Part shown: positions 41,551-51,068 of the stretch, piece after piece
Position numbering within the stretch: position 1 is the stretch's first letter
Layout of the letters: every line of letters starts with the position of its first letter
NCBI RefSeq assembly: GCF_003013475.1
Contig: NZ_PXZO01000052.1
Location: 62,001-126,000, forward strand
Direction of reading: 5' to 3'
DNA: 64,000 nt
Origin: Brevibacillus porteri
GTDB taxonomy: Bacteria > Bacillota > Bacilli > Brevibacillales > Brevibacillaceae
Made by a program: the position numbers and the translations under genes
The notes under the pieces: generated by a model
The model's database searches: none
What the model saw: the letters and a program-made list of their open reading frames with translations, nothing else
Told to the model about the DNA's origin: nothing

Positions 41551-42848
41551 TTTAACGTTTGGAATACGCGGTTTGCTTCATAAATCGCGCGCTCCTCATC
41601 GATGGTCAACAGCTTATGATTACGCATCAAGAATTTACCCGCTACAATCGTATCTTTCACATCGCGTCCATTGGCTGCGTACACCACGTGTGAAATCGGT
41701 TGGTGTGCCGGGTGGAAATGGGCTTGGTGGCTATCCAGCACGATCAAGTCAGCTTGCTTGCCTACTTCAATGCTTCCGAGTGTTTCCTCTTGGAATACCC
41801 CTTCTGCACCATAACGAGTAGCCATGCGAAGTGCTTCCTCTGCTGGAACCGCTACTGGATCGTTGTTCACACCTTTGTGTAGGATCGCAGCGAGTTTCAA
41901 TTCCTCAAACAAATTCAAATTGTTGTTGCTTGCAGAGCTGTCGGTACCCAGGGACACGCTTACACCTTTTGCCAACATTTTAGGAACTGGCGCAACACCA
42001 CTAGCCAGTTTTAGGTTGCTTACTACGTTATGAGAAACTCTTACGTTGTATTTTGCCAAAATGTCGATTTCTTCATCCGTTAGGTGAACAGCATGCGCGA
42101 CGAGTGTTGGACGATTGAACATTCCCAGCTTTTCCAAATGCGCAACTGGACGAAGCCCGTAGTCCTTCTCGTTTTGACCGACTTCCCAAGCAGTTTCAGA
42201 CATATGAATATGAAGCGGCAAGGAAAGCTCATCGGCTTTTTCGATAATTTGGGTAATAAATTCTGGCGAGCACGTGTACGGCGCATGCGGTGCCATCATG
42301 ACGGTAATACGCCCGTCTGCCTGATTATGCCATTCTTTTGCAAAAAGAGTCGCGTCTTTCAGCTTTGTTTGACGTTCTTCTTCGGAGCACAGACCAATCA
42401 TCCCTCTGCAAAGGCGAGCGCGCATTCCAGCAGTATCGACTTCCTTCGCCACGACATCCATATGATCATACATATCCACAAACGTAGTGGTACCGGTACG
42501 AATCATCTCGATAAGCGACAGCTGGGTACCCCATTTTACTGTGTCTCCCGTGAATTGCGCCTCCAATGGCCACATTTTGTCTTCAAGCCATTGTTGCAGC
42601 GGCAAATCATCTGCATAACCGCGTAGGAGGGACATACCAGCATGTCCATGCGTGTTGATTAAGCCAGGCAGTATGTAATCACCTTTTTGATCGATGACTT
42701 CATCGTATCCCGCTTCCGACAGGTCCTCAGGAGTTGGGCCCACATACGTAATCTTGTTGCCTTCGAATGCTACTGCACCATCGTAAATGACTTCATTCGT
42801 ATCGTTAACGGTAATGACTGTTGCGTGAATGAGGATCGTCTTTTTCAT
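41544..42848 (-). CDS. mtaD: 5-methylthioadenosine/S-adenosylhomocysteine deaminase
   Basis: 434-residue amidohydrolase that deaminates MTA, SAH or related nucleosides. The zinc ligands begin at THGHAG (His67, His69), followed by the APHAPYTCSPE segment and the conserved LGTDSSASNNNLN metal/nucleoside motif. ATG at 42848 follows GGAG by eight bases; an upstream ATG at 42857 lies inside that site. It precedes a small plus-strand unit and follows rex. The enzyme links methionine salvage to polyamine metabolism. Confidence 0.93.
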   Translation of the reverse strand: MKKTILIHATVITVNDTNEVIYDGAVAFEGNKITYVGPTPEDLSEAGYDEVIDQKGDYILPGLINTHGHAGMSLLRGYADDLPLQQWLEDKMWPLEAQFTGDTVKWGTQLSLIEMIRTGTTTFVDMYDHMDVVAKEVDTAGMRARLCRGMIGLCSEEERQTKLKDATLFAKEWHNQADGRITVMMAPHAPYTCSPEFITQIIEKADELSLPLHIHMSETAWEVGQNEKDYGLRPVAHLEKLGMFNRPTLVAHAVHLTDEEIDILAKYNVRVSHNVVSNLKLASGVAPVPKMLAKGVSVSLGTDSSASNNNLNLFEELKLAAILHKGVNNDPVAVPAEEALRMATRYGAEGVFQEETLGSIEVGKQADLIVLDSHQAHFHPAHQPISHVVYAANGRDVKDTIVAGKFLMRNHKLLTIDEERAIYEANRVFQTLKR

Positions 42849-42864
42849 AGTATACACTCCATTC

Positions 42865-43488
42865 TTACGTCAAATAGTAGGCCAAGCTTTGCAGGTTGGA
42901 CGTCACATCCGCATAGTGAATGCGAACATCTTTTCCTGCGCGAATCGTCGTAGGGGCAAAATTCAAGATCCCCCTGATACCCGCTTGAGTCAACTGATCA
43001 CATACGGATTGCGCTGCAGGTGCCGGTACCGTAATAATCGCCAGCTTGATTTGCTTGTCGACGACTGTTTCTTCCAGCTCTGATAAAGGCTGAATGGGTA
43101 TACCTGCGACTTTTTTGCCCTGCTTCTCTGGATTATTGTCAAAGATGGCCGCAATCCGCATGTTATCTTTCAAATAAGCGTTGTAGTTACTAATGGCATG
43201 GCCCAAATGCCCAGCTCCGACCAAAGCGACACGGATTTCATCCGTTAGCTTCAGAATTTCACGGATTTTTTCCACCAGATAATCGACATCATAGCCGATT
43301 CCCTTTTTTCCAAAATCACCAAAAGCTGCAAGATCCTTTCTGATTTGGGCAGGATTCACATCAAGATTCTTGCCCATCTGTTGGGAGGAAACGGTGGTCA
43401 CCTCAACTTGCTGCAAATAACTGAGGTAACGCAGATAAATCGGCAAACGACGGACGACCGCTTCTGAAATCTTTTCGTGTTTTGCCAC
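42865..43488 (-). CDS. rex: Redox-sensing transcriptional repressor Rex
   Basis: NADH/NAD+ sensor that represses fermentation and respiration genes. N-terminal winged helix (residues 1-80, VTTVSSQQMGKNLDVNPAQIRKDL region) and a Rossmann domain with GAGHLGHA at about 92-99. The C-terminal helix closes the dimer. 207 residues, standard. ATG at 43488. No Rex operator is evident just upstream. Lies 16 bases from mtaD, so may share a transcript. Confidence 0.92.
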   Translation of the reverse strand: MAKHEKISEAVVRRLPIYLRYLSYLQQVEVTTVSSQQMGKNLDVNPAQIRKDLAAFGDFGKKGIGYDVDYLVEKIREILKLTDEIRVALVGAGHLGHAISNYNAYLKDNMRIAAIFDNNPEKQGKKVAGIPIQPLSELEETVVDKQIKLAIITVPAPAAQSVCDQLTQAGIRGILNFAPTTIRAGKDVRIHYADVTSNLQSLAYYLT

Positions 43489-43503
43489 GTTCGGTCTTCC
43501 CCC

Positions 43504-44409
43504 CTAATTCTTTTGCTTCAAAATCCGATATTCTTTTCCATTGGATAAAATGGTAATGGAACCGTCGTCGCTGGTAACGTATGTCTCGGCCCATGACTCA
43601 CCCAAGCGCTCCATGACTTCCGTCTGACCGTCTTTCATTTGATCCCGTGATCGGCCTGTTTGAATAATGGCGACCTGTGGATCGACTTGCGTCAGAAACG
43701 GTTGCGAAGAGCCTTGATTGCTCCCCTGACCTGCTACCTTTAGCACTTCCGCCTTCAGTCTGTCATTCTTCCGTTCCATCAGTCGCTCTTCTGCTTTTTC
43801 ATTCACTGCGCTCATAAATAAAAATCGCAATTGACCGTGCGTCAATCGAAAAACGAGAGAATTGTTCTGAGGCGATAAAAATAACGGTTCATCCGGGAGC
43901 AAAACTTCCATGGAGATTTCTTGGTCAAGAGTGAGTACTTGTCCTTGCTCTGCTTCCATCTGTTTTTGGTTGGAGCGAAGCAGCACGACATGGCGAAGCG
44001 ATGATGCGATCAGCTTGGGCAAAATGACGGCATCTACAAGCACTTGCTGGCTCAATGAAGCGTAGCCTCCCATATGCTCAGGCTGGTCGTTCGTCAACAC
44101 GACATAGTCGAGCCGTGTGATCTTGAGCTCTGCCAAGCGTGCCGAGAGAACGGGCCAATCATCTGCCGTACCCGTATCAATCAGCATCGTTTTGCCGCCT
44201 GGCATTCTCAAAAGTGTACTCTCACCATGCGGAAGTGCCAAGTAGGTGATAATGAGACCCGAAAATTCCTGCTCTGTCTCTGTTTCAAACGGGTCATCTA
44301 TCTTCACTGCTGCTTCTTGCAAATACAAATGGCTATCAATCGAGCATGCGCAAAGGAAAATCGCACTAAGAACTACAATCCACCAACGCCACTCTTTTTT
44401 CCATAACAT
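43504..44409 (-). CDS. ComEC-type metallo-beta-lactamase-fold lipoprotein with degenerate metal site
   Basis: 301 residues. Signal peptide with lipobox LCAC, so Cys22 is lipidated and the protein is displayed outside. The remainder matches the ComEC/Rec2 C-terminal MBL fold: MLIDTG at 75-80, then TNDQPEHMGG at 106-115, NNSLVFRL at 183-189, and LKVAGQGSNQGSS at 223-235. The normal HPDADH, GD and HHGS metal ligands are replaced (N, Q, E; S-A; G-Q), so a hydrolase activity is unlikely. The rest of ComEC (channel) is absent. Just after dinG; 15 bases from rex. Confidence 0.85.
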   Translation of the reverse strand: MLWKKEWRWWIVVLSAIFLCACSIDSHLYLQEAAVKIDDPFETETEQEFSGLIITYLALPHGESTLLRMPGGKTMLIDTGTADDWPVLSARLAELKITRLDYVVLTNDQPEHMGGYASLSQQVLVDAVILPKLIASSLRHVVLLRSNQKQMEAEQGQVLTLDQEISMEVLLPDEPLFLSPQNNSLVFRLTHGQLRFLFMSAVNEKAEERLMERKNDRLKAEVLKVAGQGSNQGSSQPFLTQVDPQVAIIQTGRSRDQMKDGQTEVMERLGESWAETYVTSDDGSITILSNGKEYRILKQKN

Positions 44410-44450
44410 TTATTTTATCACCTTAATCCCTATGAGACTATTGCTTCATT

Positions 44451-47354
44451 TTATGAATCTGACAGGGATTGCATACTAAGGAATGGCTCTATGCGTTCTC
44501 GAAGCGTTGGCCATGGACCGCTTTCGATCTGAAATGGCGGCAAAGATTGAAGGAATGAGCGTCCATATCTCGACTCAACCACACGCGTGTCAAGAACGAT
44601 CACAACCCCGCGATCCAAGTGGTGGCGAATTAATCGACCCACCCCTTGTTTAAATTGCAGAACGGCTTGTGGAAGAGACAAGGACATAAAAGCGTTTTTT
44701 CCTTCTGCCTTCAAAAGCTCGGCCCTTCCTTGATACACAGGATGATTCGGTGGAGCAAACGGGAGGCGAACAATGACTAGACTGCTCAGCCATTCCCCCT
44801 GGATATCGACACCTTCCCAGAAGCTGCTCGTCCCAAGCAGGACACTTCTCTCCATGCTTCGGAACAAACGAACCAGCTTGCTCCGATTATTGCTATCGAT
44901 TCCGTGACCGAATAGCGTATACGGTTCTGGAGCATCCGCAAGCCGTTCCTTCATCGCTTGGTAAACAAGTCGAAGCATCGAGTGGGAGGTGAATAGAATC
45001 AGCGTCCTTCCTTTCGAAGCCAGTACCACATCAACACACCCTTGAATGACCGCCTCCAAATACGTGTGGTCACTCTCTTTGCCTGGTGCGGGGAAATCAG
45101 ATGGAATCAACAGTAATCCCTGCTCTTCATAATGAAAAGGCGATGGCAGTGACAAGGTACGCACTCGTTCCTCGGACAGTTGGTCGAGACCAAACTGGCT
45201 TTTGATGTAGGAGAAGCTGTTTTTGACCGTCAGAGTGGCTGATGTCAAGATCAGACTCCGCTTCTGCGCGAAAAGCGGTTCTGCCAGTGAGTCGGCAACC
45301 TTCAAGAGTGCTGCTGACAAATGAACTTGCTTGCGAGCTGTACGGGACTCTACTTCCATCCAATATACATACTCGCCATCCTGCTCAAGTAAAAAGAAGT
45401 GAAGCAGCTCCACAACATTTTGCCAGTCTTTGATGAGACCGAATAAATCTGTCAGTAGACTGCGTACGACAAATGGTGGCTTTTCCTCTGGCGGAGTCGT
45501 TCGCAAAAGCTGCTCGATGCCCGCTGCGTATGCAGTCATCCCTTCTATCAGCTTTTTGGTTACTTTGCGTATCTTCTCGTGCTTACCTACAAACGATTCG
45601 ACCCGATAACGTACTGTCTCACGTCCTGCGTCCGTCGTCTCCTCCGCACGGTCTGATGCCCATGCATACAAGAGCTGTGTCCATTGCTGCGCTTTCTCAC
45701 GTAAGGCAGCGGACTGTTTTCTCAGCTCTAAAAGCTTTGTGGCGACATCTTCTTCTACCGCAGGCATCCAGCTTTGCAGCTCTTCTGCGAAGCGGGAAAT
45801 TGCCCCACTCTCTTCAACCGATGCACGATCTAACAAGAAAAGAAGCTGCGTGGTTGAAAACTGCTTGCCTAAATGCTGTGTCGCGGCATCCTCCAAATGA
45901 TGGGCCTCATCGATGATGGCAACTTCATACGAAGGGAGGATTCTGTTTTCCGCTTGCAAGTCGCTGATGAAAAGGGCGTGATTGACGATGAGTACATCGA
46001 CATCGCGAGCCCGTTCCTTCGCCTGAAAATAGTAGCAGCGACTAAACCAGGGACAAGCCCGGTTCAAACAAGAGCTCGTATCACTTTTTACCTGTTGCCA
46101 CAGCAGTTGACCACTTGGAGGCATGCTCAGCTCCTCCACATCACCGGTAACGGTTTGCGTGAGCCACGTCAGCATCTGTCCTTTGACCAAGCGCATTTCT
46201 TGGCTGCTTCCTTCTACAGGCTCGTCCACGGCTTGTTCAAATTTACGCAAGCATAAGTAGTTTCCTCTGCCTTTTAGCGTCGAAGCTGTAAAGGAAAACG
46301 GCAACGACTCCTGCAAGGTAGCGATTTCCTTATGGAATAACTGTTCCTGCAATTGAATGGTATTGGTACTGACCACCAGCTGCTGCTGATTGTGATGAGT
46401 CCAAATGATCCCCGGTAAGAGATAGGCTAATGATTTTCCCGTACCTGTCCCTGCCTCTACCAATAAATGGGCACCATCCTCCATTGCCTCATAGACGGCA
46501 TGCATCATCGCTTCCTGAGCATCCCGACGTTGATACCCCGACATTTTCGCCTGCATGTGCCCGTTTTCGCCCAAAACATCCTCGAGCTGGTCGGCAAACG
46601 CTTTGGTCACTGTCGCATTGATATGAGGACGCTTCAGAGACGCTGTTCCTTTTTCTTCCCGCTTCCGAAGGGCCAGCTGGCGATAAACATCCCACATGTC
46701 TGAGGAATTCGTTTCGGTTGGCGTTCCATCCAGCTCCGGCAACTCTATGAGCTTTTCCATCTCAATCTGACGTAAAAGAACCTCGATATCAGAGCGAAAT
46801 GAAGAGACGAGCATCTGCAGGCGCTGGATCGTCACAAGCGGCAGTTTCTTTAAAATATCCAGCAAGTGGAGAAACAGTTGCGCCGTTGCAAGTGCATCGC
46901 TGTCTGCTTGATGGGGATTATCGTGCTCGATCTCCAGCTCAGACGCCAGTTCTCCGAGTCTGTAGCTATTTTGCATCGGCAAAAGAACGCGAGATAGCTC
47001 CACTGTATCAAACACGTAGCCGTCAAACGCATAATAGCCCTGGCTCAGCAGGGCTTCTTGTAAAAATTGGAGATCAAAGCTTGCATTATGTGCAACAAAA
47101 GCTCGCCCGTCCAATAAACGCAAGAAATCTGGAAACACTTCTTCCAAGGAAGGAGCATCTGCAACCATCTCATTGGTAATCCCTGTTAATTGGGTAATAA
47201 ACGGTGGAATATCCTGGCCCGGATGAATCAGGGTGGAAAAACTCTCGGTAATCAGCCCGTCATCGATTGCGACGGCACCAATCTGAATGATGCTGTCACC
47301 TTGGCGTGGATGGCTTCCCGTCGTCTCAAAATCTACAACTAGTAATCGATTCAA
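44451..47354 (-). CDS. dinG: DnaQ-DinG: 3'-5' exonuclease fused to ATP-dependent helicase
   Basis: 967 residues. N-terminal DEDDh exonuclease: DFETTG at 8-13, HNASFDLQF, HQADSDALA. Then a superfamily 2 XPD-like helicase with Walker A EAGTGTGKS and DEAH box IIDEAHHLEDA, and the final QGVGRLIRH motif VI. Four cysteines with spacing C-X60-C-X4-C-X5-C lie between Walker A and the DEAH box, the pattern of the DinG iron-sulfur cluster. This combination is known in Bacillus; S. aureus DinG lacks the cluster. TTG start at 47354 behind GAGGTGA. Confidence 0.93.
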   Translation of the reverse strand: MNRLLVVDFETTGSHPRQGDSIIQIGAVAIDDGLITESFSTLIHPGQDIPPFITQLTGITNEMVADAPSLEEVFPDFLRLLDGRAFVAHNASFDLQFLQEALLSQGYYAFDGYVFDTVELSRVLLPMQNSYRLGELASELEIEHDNPHQADSDALATAQLFLHLLDILKKLPLVTIQRLQMLVSSFRSDIEVLLRQIEMEKLIELPELDGTPTETNSSDMWDVYRQLALRKREEKGTASLKRPHINATVTKAFADQLEDVLGENGHMQAKMSGYQRRDAQEAMMHAVYEAMEDGAHLLVEAGTGTGKSLAYLLPGIIWTHHNQQQLVVSTNTIQLQEQLFHKEIATLQESLPFSFTASTLKGRGNYLCLRKFEQAVDEPVEGSSQEMRLVKGQMLTWLTQTVTGDVEELSMPPSGQLLWQQVKSDTSSCLNRACPWFSRCYYFQAKERARDVDVLIVNHALFISDLQAENRILPSYEVAIIDEAHHLEDAATQHLGKQFSTTQLLFLLDRASVEESGAISRFAEELQSWMPAVEEDVATKLLELRKQSAALREKAQQWTQLLYAWASDRAEETTDAGRETVRYRVESFVGKHEKIRKVTKKLIEGMTAYAAGIEQLLRTTPPEEKPPFVVRSLLTDLFGLIKDWQNVVELLHFFLLEQDGEYVYWMEVESRTARKQVHLSAALLKVADSLAEPLFAQKRSLILTSATLTVKNSFSYIKSQFGLDQLSEERVRTLSLPSPFHYEEQGLLLIPSDFPAPGKESDHTYLEAVIQGCVDVVLASKGRTLILFTSHSMLRLVYQAMKERLADAPEPYTLFGHGIDSNNRSKLVRLFRSMERSVLLGTSSFWEGVDIQGEWLSSLVIVRLPFAPPNHPVYQGRAELLKAEGKNAFMSLSLPQAVLQFKQGVGRLIRHHLDRGVVIVLDTRVVESRYGRSFLQSLPPFQIESGPWPTLRERIEPFLSMQSLSDS

Positions 47355-47445
47355 ACGTTGTCACCTCGTAACCTGGGCGGAAACATTCAATCCGCACCCA
47401 TTCACATTCGGCAACGATGGGAAATATTCCTGCTTTCCTGTACAT

Positions 47446-48855
47446 TTAAGGCTGTACGAGCTCGGTTTGCATTTCTGATTGACCGAGCTTGCTTGCACAT
47501 AATTGCAGATAGATGGGGATTTCCCATAACTGTTCTGCGAATGGCAATGCCCGTTGAAAATATTGTTCAGCTAGGCGCCAATTTTCTTCCACAACCGCGA
47601 TTCTTCCCAGATGAAAATACCCTAACGAACGTACATATGGCTCAGCGTCGTCCAGGAAATACTTTGCCAACCGTTTTGCTTCTTGTGTATCCCCCAGCTT
47701 TTCGTATGCGGAAATCATCCCGGATTGTCCGAGGCGATTGTCTCGGTTTTTCTCCAGCATGATCCGAAACGCTTTGATTGCGTCCTCTACCCTTCCATCA
47801 AACAACAGCATCCATCCATAACTAAAAAGAAAGTCGTCATTTTCGGGTGCAAGACTGATGGCTTTTTTGACGAGCGTCAATGCCCGCTTCGTACCTGCAA
47901 TGAGCCACGTATTCCAGGCCAAGCCATGCCACGTCCACCCATCTTTTGGGGAACGCTCCGTCAAAAAGTGATAGCAAATTTGTGCCCGGTGATAATTGCC
48001 CACTGTTTCGTATAAAGAGGCCATTTCCTGAAGGGTATCGCTGTCCAAATCGCGCGTCGGCAGTTGCAAGCCTTTAGGCGGACTCCATTCCACAGTCTGG
48101 TCCATCGTATGCAGTAATTTGGCAGCACGCAGCCATAGCATCTGCGCTTCCCAATCGTGCTCGTTTTTTTCTAGATATGGTTCCAATTCGTCCAAAGCTT
48201 CCTGTGCATCGCCATCTCTTAAATAGCATAGCGCGAGGTTGTATTTGGCTTCTTCCTGTTCTGGCTTGATTTCGAGAGACGTCTTAAAAGCTTGCGCCGC
48301 CTCTAACCACTGCTCCTCTTCAGCCAGAATGCAACCGATGGCATTAAAGCTGATGGCCACAACGGTAGGTGAGCTTGCTGTCCTGCCGAGAAGACGGAAT
48401 TCTCGAAAGGCCAATTCATTCTCCTCGCACAAAAGGAGACTGTAGGCGTAGTACAGGCGTCCACTTTCCCAGTCTGGCGATTTTTGGACTAATTCTGCAA
48501 AACACTTTTTCGCGTCTTGGAACATGCGCAAATGATAAAAGCCTTCCCCTCGACGAAAAATCGGCTCGTATGGATTCGTTTCAACGGCCTTTGGTGATTT
48601 TGTATTCACCTTCGACTGATCCGTCTTTTTCTCTTCCACTGGAAGCTGGCCTTCCATTTCCTTGATGTTACGAATCGCATTCGATAATTTTTCTTCGAAT
48701 TGCAGCCACAGGTCTACGACTGTATCACTTACTTGGCGCAATTGAAACAATTGTTCCGCGAGCTGAAGACGTTCTTGTTCAGAAGCTCCCTGCCACTTCT
48801 CTTCAATCGTCTGAGCTTTGTTACGAAGCGTATGAAACCAGTCCTCGATTTTCAC
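47446..48855 (-). CDS. Tetratricopeptide-repeat protein
   Basis: 469 residues of soluble helical repeats. The TPR pattern is visible throughout, for example YEPIFRRGEGFYHLRMF, AKYNLALCYLRDGDAQEALDELEPYL and YFHLGRIAVVEENWRLAEQYF; I count at least eight motifs. The first 70 residues are a coiled-coil-like leader. The start is GTG at 48855, behind AGGGGG by ten bases; a GTG at 48867 is possible but sits inside that site. Between panD and dinG; no clear role. A hairpin overlaps its ribosome-binding site. Confidence 0.85.
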   Translation of the reverse strand: MKIEDWFHTLRNKAQTIEEKWQGASEQERLQLAEQLFQLRQVSDTVVDLWLQFEEKLSNAIRNIKEMEGQLPVEEKKTDQSKVNTKSPKAVETNPYEPIFRRGEGFYHLRMFQDAKKCFAELVQKSPDWESGRLYYAYSLLLCEENELAFREFRLLGRTASSPTVVAISFNAIGCILAEEEQWLEAAQAFKTSLEIKPEQEEAKYNLALCYLRDGDAQEALDELEPYLEKNEHDWEAQMLWLRAAKLLHTMDQTVEWSPPKGLQLPTRDLDSDTLQEMASLYETVGNYHRAQICYHFLTERSPKDGWTWHGLAWNTWLIAGTKRALTLVKKAISLAPENDDFLFSYGWMLLFDGRVEDAIKAFRIMLEKNRDNRLGQSGMISAYEKLGDTQEAKRLAKYFLDDAEPYVRSLGYFHLGRIAVVEENWRLAEQYFQRALPFAEQLWEIPIYLQLCASKLGQSEMQTELVQP

Positions 48856-48861
48856 AAGAAA

Positions 48862-48914
48862 AGCCACCCCCTATGAGGCATGAGTACTTTCATTGTCTCA
48901 CAAGGCAGGTGGCT
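48862..48914 (-). terminator. Terminator-like hairpin after panD, overlapping the TPR gene's ribosome-binding site
   Basis: Minus-strand arms AGCCACC and GGTGGCT around a 39-base loop, followed by TTTTCTT. The 3' arm includes part of the GGGGG ribosome-binding site of the TPR gene, so the element can both terminate and hide that site. Confidence 0.5.
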
Positions 48915-48937
48915 CTATGCAGGAATAGACAGATCGC

Positions 48938-49321
48938 TTACAGAATCGTCGCGTGCACTTCTTCAGCAATCAATTCTTTGATCTGATTTTTCTCATCCAT
49001 GATGGCGACACGTGGCTTATAAGTTCTCGCCTCTTCATCCGTCATCATCGCATAGGCAATAATAATGACGATATCGCCCTCTTGAACGAGACGTGCAGCT
49101 GCTCCGTTCAAGCAAATGACGCCACTGCCTGGAGCACCTTCGATGACGTATGTTTCCAGACGCGCTCCGTTGTTGTTATTGACGATTTGTACTTTTTCAT
49201 TTGGCAAAATATCCAGTGCATCCAACAAATTTTTGTCGATGGTAATACTGCCCACATAGTTCAAGTTTGCTTCAGTTACCGTTGCGCGATGGATTTTTGC
49301 TTTCATCATGGTGCGGAACAC
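48938..49321 (-). CDS. panD: Aspartate 1-decarboxylase
   Basis: Pyruvoyl enzyme that makes beta-alanine for pantothenate. The self-cleavage site GSITID is at residues 24-29 (cleavage Gly24-Ser25). 127 residues is standard. The first codon is GTG at 49321, preceded by AGGGAGG at eight bases; internal ATGs occur at codons 5 and 6. Third gene of the panBCD operon, 20 bases after panC. Confidence 0.95.
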   Translation of the reverse strand: MFRTMMKAKIHRATVTEANLNYVGSITIDKNLLDALDILPNEKVQIVNNNNGARLETYVIEGAPGSGVICLNGAAARLVQEGDIVIIIAYAMMTDEEARTYKPRVAIMDEKNQIKELIAEEVHATIL

Positions 49322-49341
49322 TAAGAATTCCTCCCTTATCT

Positions 49342-50208
49342 CTACTTGATGGATGTAATCGTATTGTCAATCAGACGCGTTTTGCCAAAACGAGCAGCTA
49401 ACGCGATGATGATTGTTTGACCTGCCGTTTCCTGCTCGACGGGTGTGAGCTCTGGATAGCTCAAAATTTCCACATAATCAATATCAGCCAGCGGCTTTTC
49501 TGAAATCATTTGCGTCATGCGATCTTTTATTTCAGAAAGAGCCATGCCCTGTCCCAACCATTCCACTGCTTGCTTGAGGCTCTGTGATAGCACGAGTGCT
49601 TGTACTCGCTCATCCGCTGACAAGTAGACATTCCGAGAGCTCAGAGCAAGCCCATCCGCTTCGCGTACAATTGGGCATGGAATAATTTGTACTAGCATCG
49701 ACAAGTCGTGGACCATTTGCGTCACAACAGCTACTTGCTGGGCATCCTTTTGTCCGAAAAAGGCGTAATCGGGCTGGACAATTTGAAACAATTTATTGAC
49801 GACAGTCGATACGCCATCAAAATGACCCGGACGAGAAGCTCCACACAACGGAGTCGTCACATTTGCCACTGAAATATTGGTCAGCATCGGTTTCGGATAC
49901 ATCTCGCTGACTTCCGGGGTAAACAGGAGGTCCACACCCGCTTCTTCCGCCATTTTACTATCCCGTTCGATATCACGCGGATAACGTTCAAAGTCTTCAT
50001 TCGGCCCGAATTGCAGCGGGTTTACGAAAATGCTCATCACAACCAAATCACATACTTCACGAGCAGCTTTTACCAAGCTGAGATGACCTTCATGCAAAAA
50101 CCCCATGGTCGGTACCATCCCGATCGTTTTGCCTTGCCGACGTGCTTCTTTTATATGAACGCGCATCTCTGCGATTGTCGAGACTTGCTGCATCATTGTT
50201 TGCATCAT
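49342..50208 (-). CDS. panC: Pantothenate synthetase
   Basis: ATP-dependent condensation of pantoate with beta-alanine. Features: the nucleotide-binding [15 protein letters not shown] at about residues 31-45, the KMSKS-like SSRNVYLS around 190, and FGQKDAQQ. 288 residues, normal length. Overlaps the panB stop by four bases (ATGA), so coupled. ATG at 50208 with GGGAAGGAG upstream. Confidence 0.95.
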   Translation of the reverse strand: MMQTMMQQVSTIAEMRVHIKEARRQGKTIGMVPTMGFLHEGHLSLVKAAREVCDLVVMSIFVNPLQFGPNEDFERYPRDIERDSKMAEEAGVDLLFTPEVSEMYPKPMLTNISVANVTTPLCGASRPGHFDGVSTVVNKLFQIVQPDYAFFGQKDAQQVAVVTQMVHDLSMLVQIIPCPIVREADGLALSSRNVYLSADERVQALVLSQSLKQAVEWLGQGMALSEIKDRMTQMISEKPLADIDYVEILSYPELTPVEQETAGQTIIIALAARFGKTRLIDNTITSIK

Positions 50209-51068
50209 GACTGCTTCGCTCCTTCCCCGTACAATTCCTTGATGGTTTCTTCAGAGGCATGAAAGACATGCTCTGGCCCTGGGAAGCTTCTTGCTTCGAC
50301 TTCTTTGTTATAGGTCTCAACTGCTTCACGGATGGTTTCACCGATGTTTGCGTAACGCTTCACGAATTTCGGTGTGATATCCGATGCGTAGCCGACCATA
50401 TCATGGAACACCAGCACTTGCCCATCACATGTCGCACCCGCTCCGATTCCGATCACAGCGATGTCCAGCTTGTTTGCAATCATGCCTGCGACCTCTTCCG
50501 GAACACATTCCAGCACAATGGCGAATGCACCCGCTTCTTGAATCGCAAGGGCCTCATCCAACAATTTTTTGGCTGCCTCCAGATCTCTTCCTTGTACTTT
50601 ATAACCGCCTAATTGATGTACCGATTGCGGAGTAAGCCCAATATGTCCAACGACAGGGATGCCTGCTTGTACACAGCGTGTAATGATTGGAGCCAGTTCA
50701 CGGCCCCCTTCCATTTTGACTGCCTTGGCCAGCCCTTCTTGCATTAGTCTGCCCGCGTTTTTCACTGCTTCCTCAACTGTTCCGTGATAGCTGAGAAAAG
50801 GCAGGTCTGAAACGACAAATGCACGCTTGGCCCCTCTCGTTACTGCTTTCGTATGGTGTAGCATATCCTCCATCGTAACAGGGATGGTGGAGTCATAACC
50901 CAGTACGACCATTCCCAATGAATCACCAACCAGAATCATATCAGCGCCAGCTTCATCCACTAATTTGGCTGACGGATAGTCATAGGCGGTCACCATGGTA
51001 ATCGGGGTTCGCGTTTCTTTTTTCTTGCGGATACTTGAAGTCGTAATAGGTCTGTCGTGTGTTGCCAT
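50205..51068 (-). CDS. panB: 3-methyl-2-oxobutanoate hydroxymethyltransferase
   Basis: First committed step of pantothenate synthesis, from 2-oxoisovalerate and methylenetetrahydrofolate. The TIM-barrel motifs VTAYDYPSAKLVDEAGADM, VGDSLGMVVLGYDSTIPVT and PVVGHIGLTPQSVHQLGG (each in segments) identify it. 287 residues. ATG at 51068 follows GAGGAG. First gene of panBCD; a terminator-like hairpin lies 46 bases upstream and may act as an attenuator. Confidence 0.95.
   Translation of the reverse strand: MATHDRPITTSSIRKKKETRTPITMVTAYDYPSAKLVDEAGADMILVGDSLGMVVLGYDSTIPVTMEDMLHHTKAVTRGAKRAFVVSDLPFLSYHGTVEEAVKNAGRLMQEGLAKAVKMEGGRELAPIITRCVQAGIPVVGHIGLTPQSVHQLGGYKVQGRDLEAAKKLLDEALAIQEAGAFAIVLECVPEEVAGMIANKLDIAVIGIGAGATCDGQVLVFHDMVGYASDITPKFVKRYANIGETIREAVETYNKEVEARSFPGPEHVFHASEETIKELYGEGAKQS

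Noticed and set aside
42865-43600. Rex operator (TTGTGA-N6-TCACAA type) near rex
   Set aside because: I searched by eye the rex and mtaD upstream regions and found no such palindrome.
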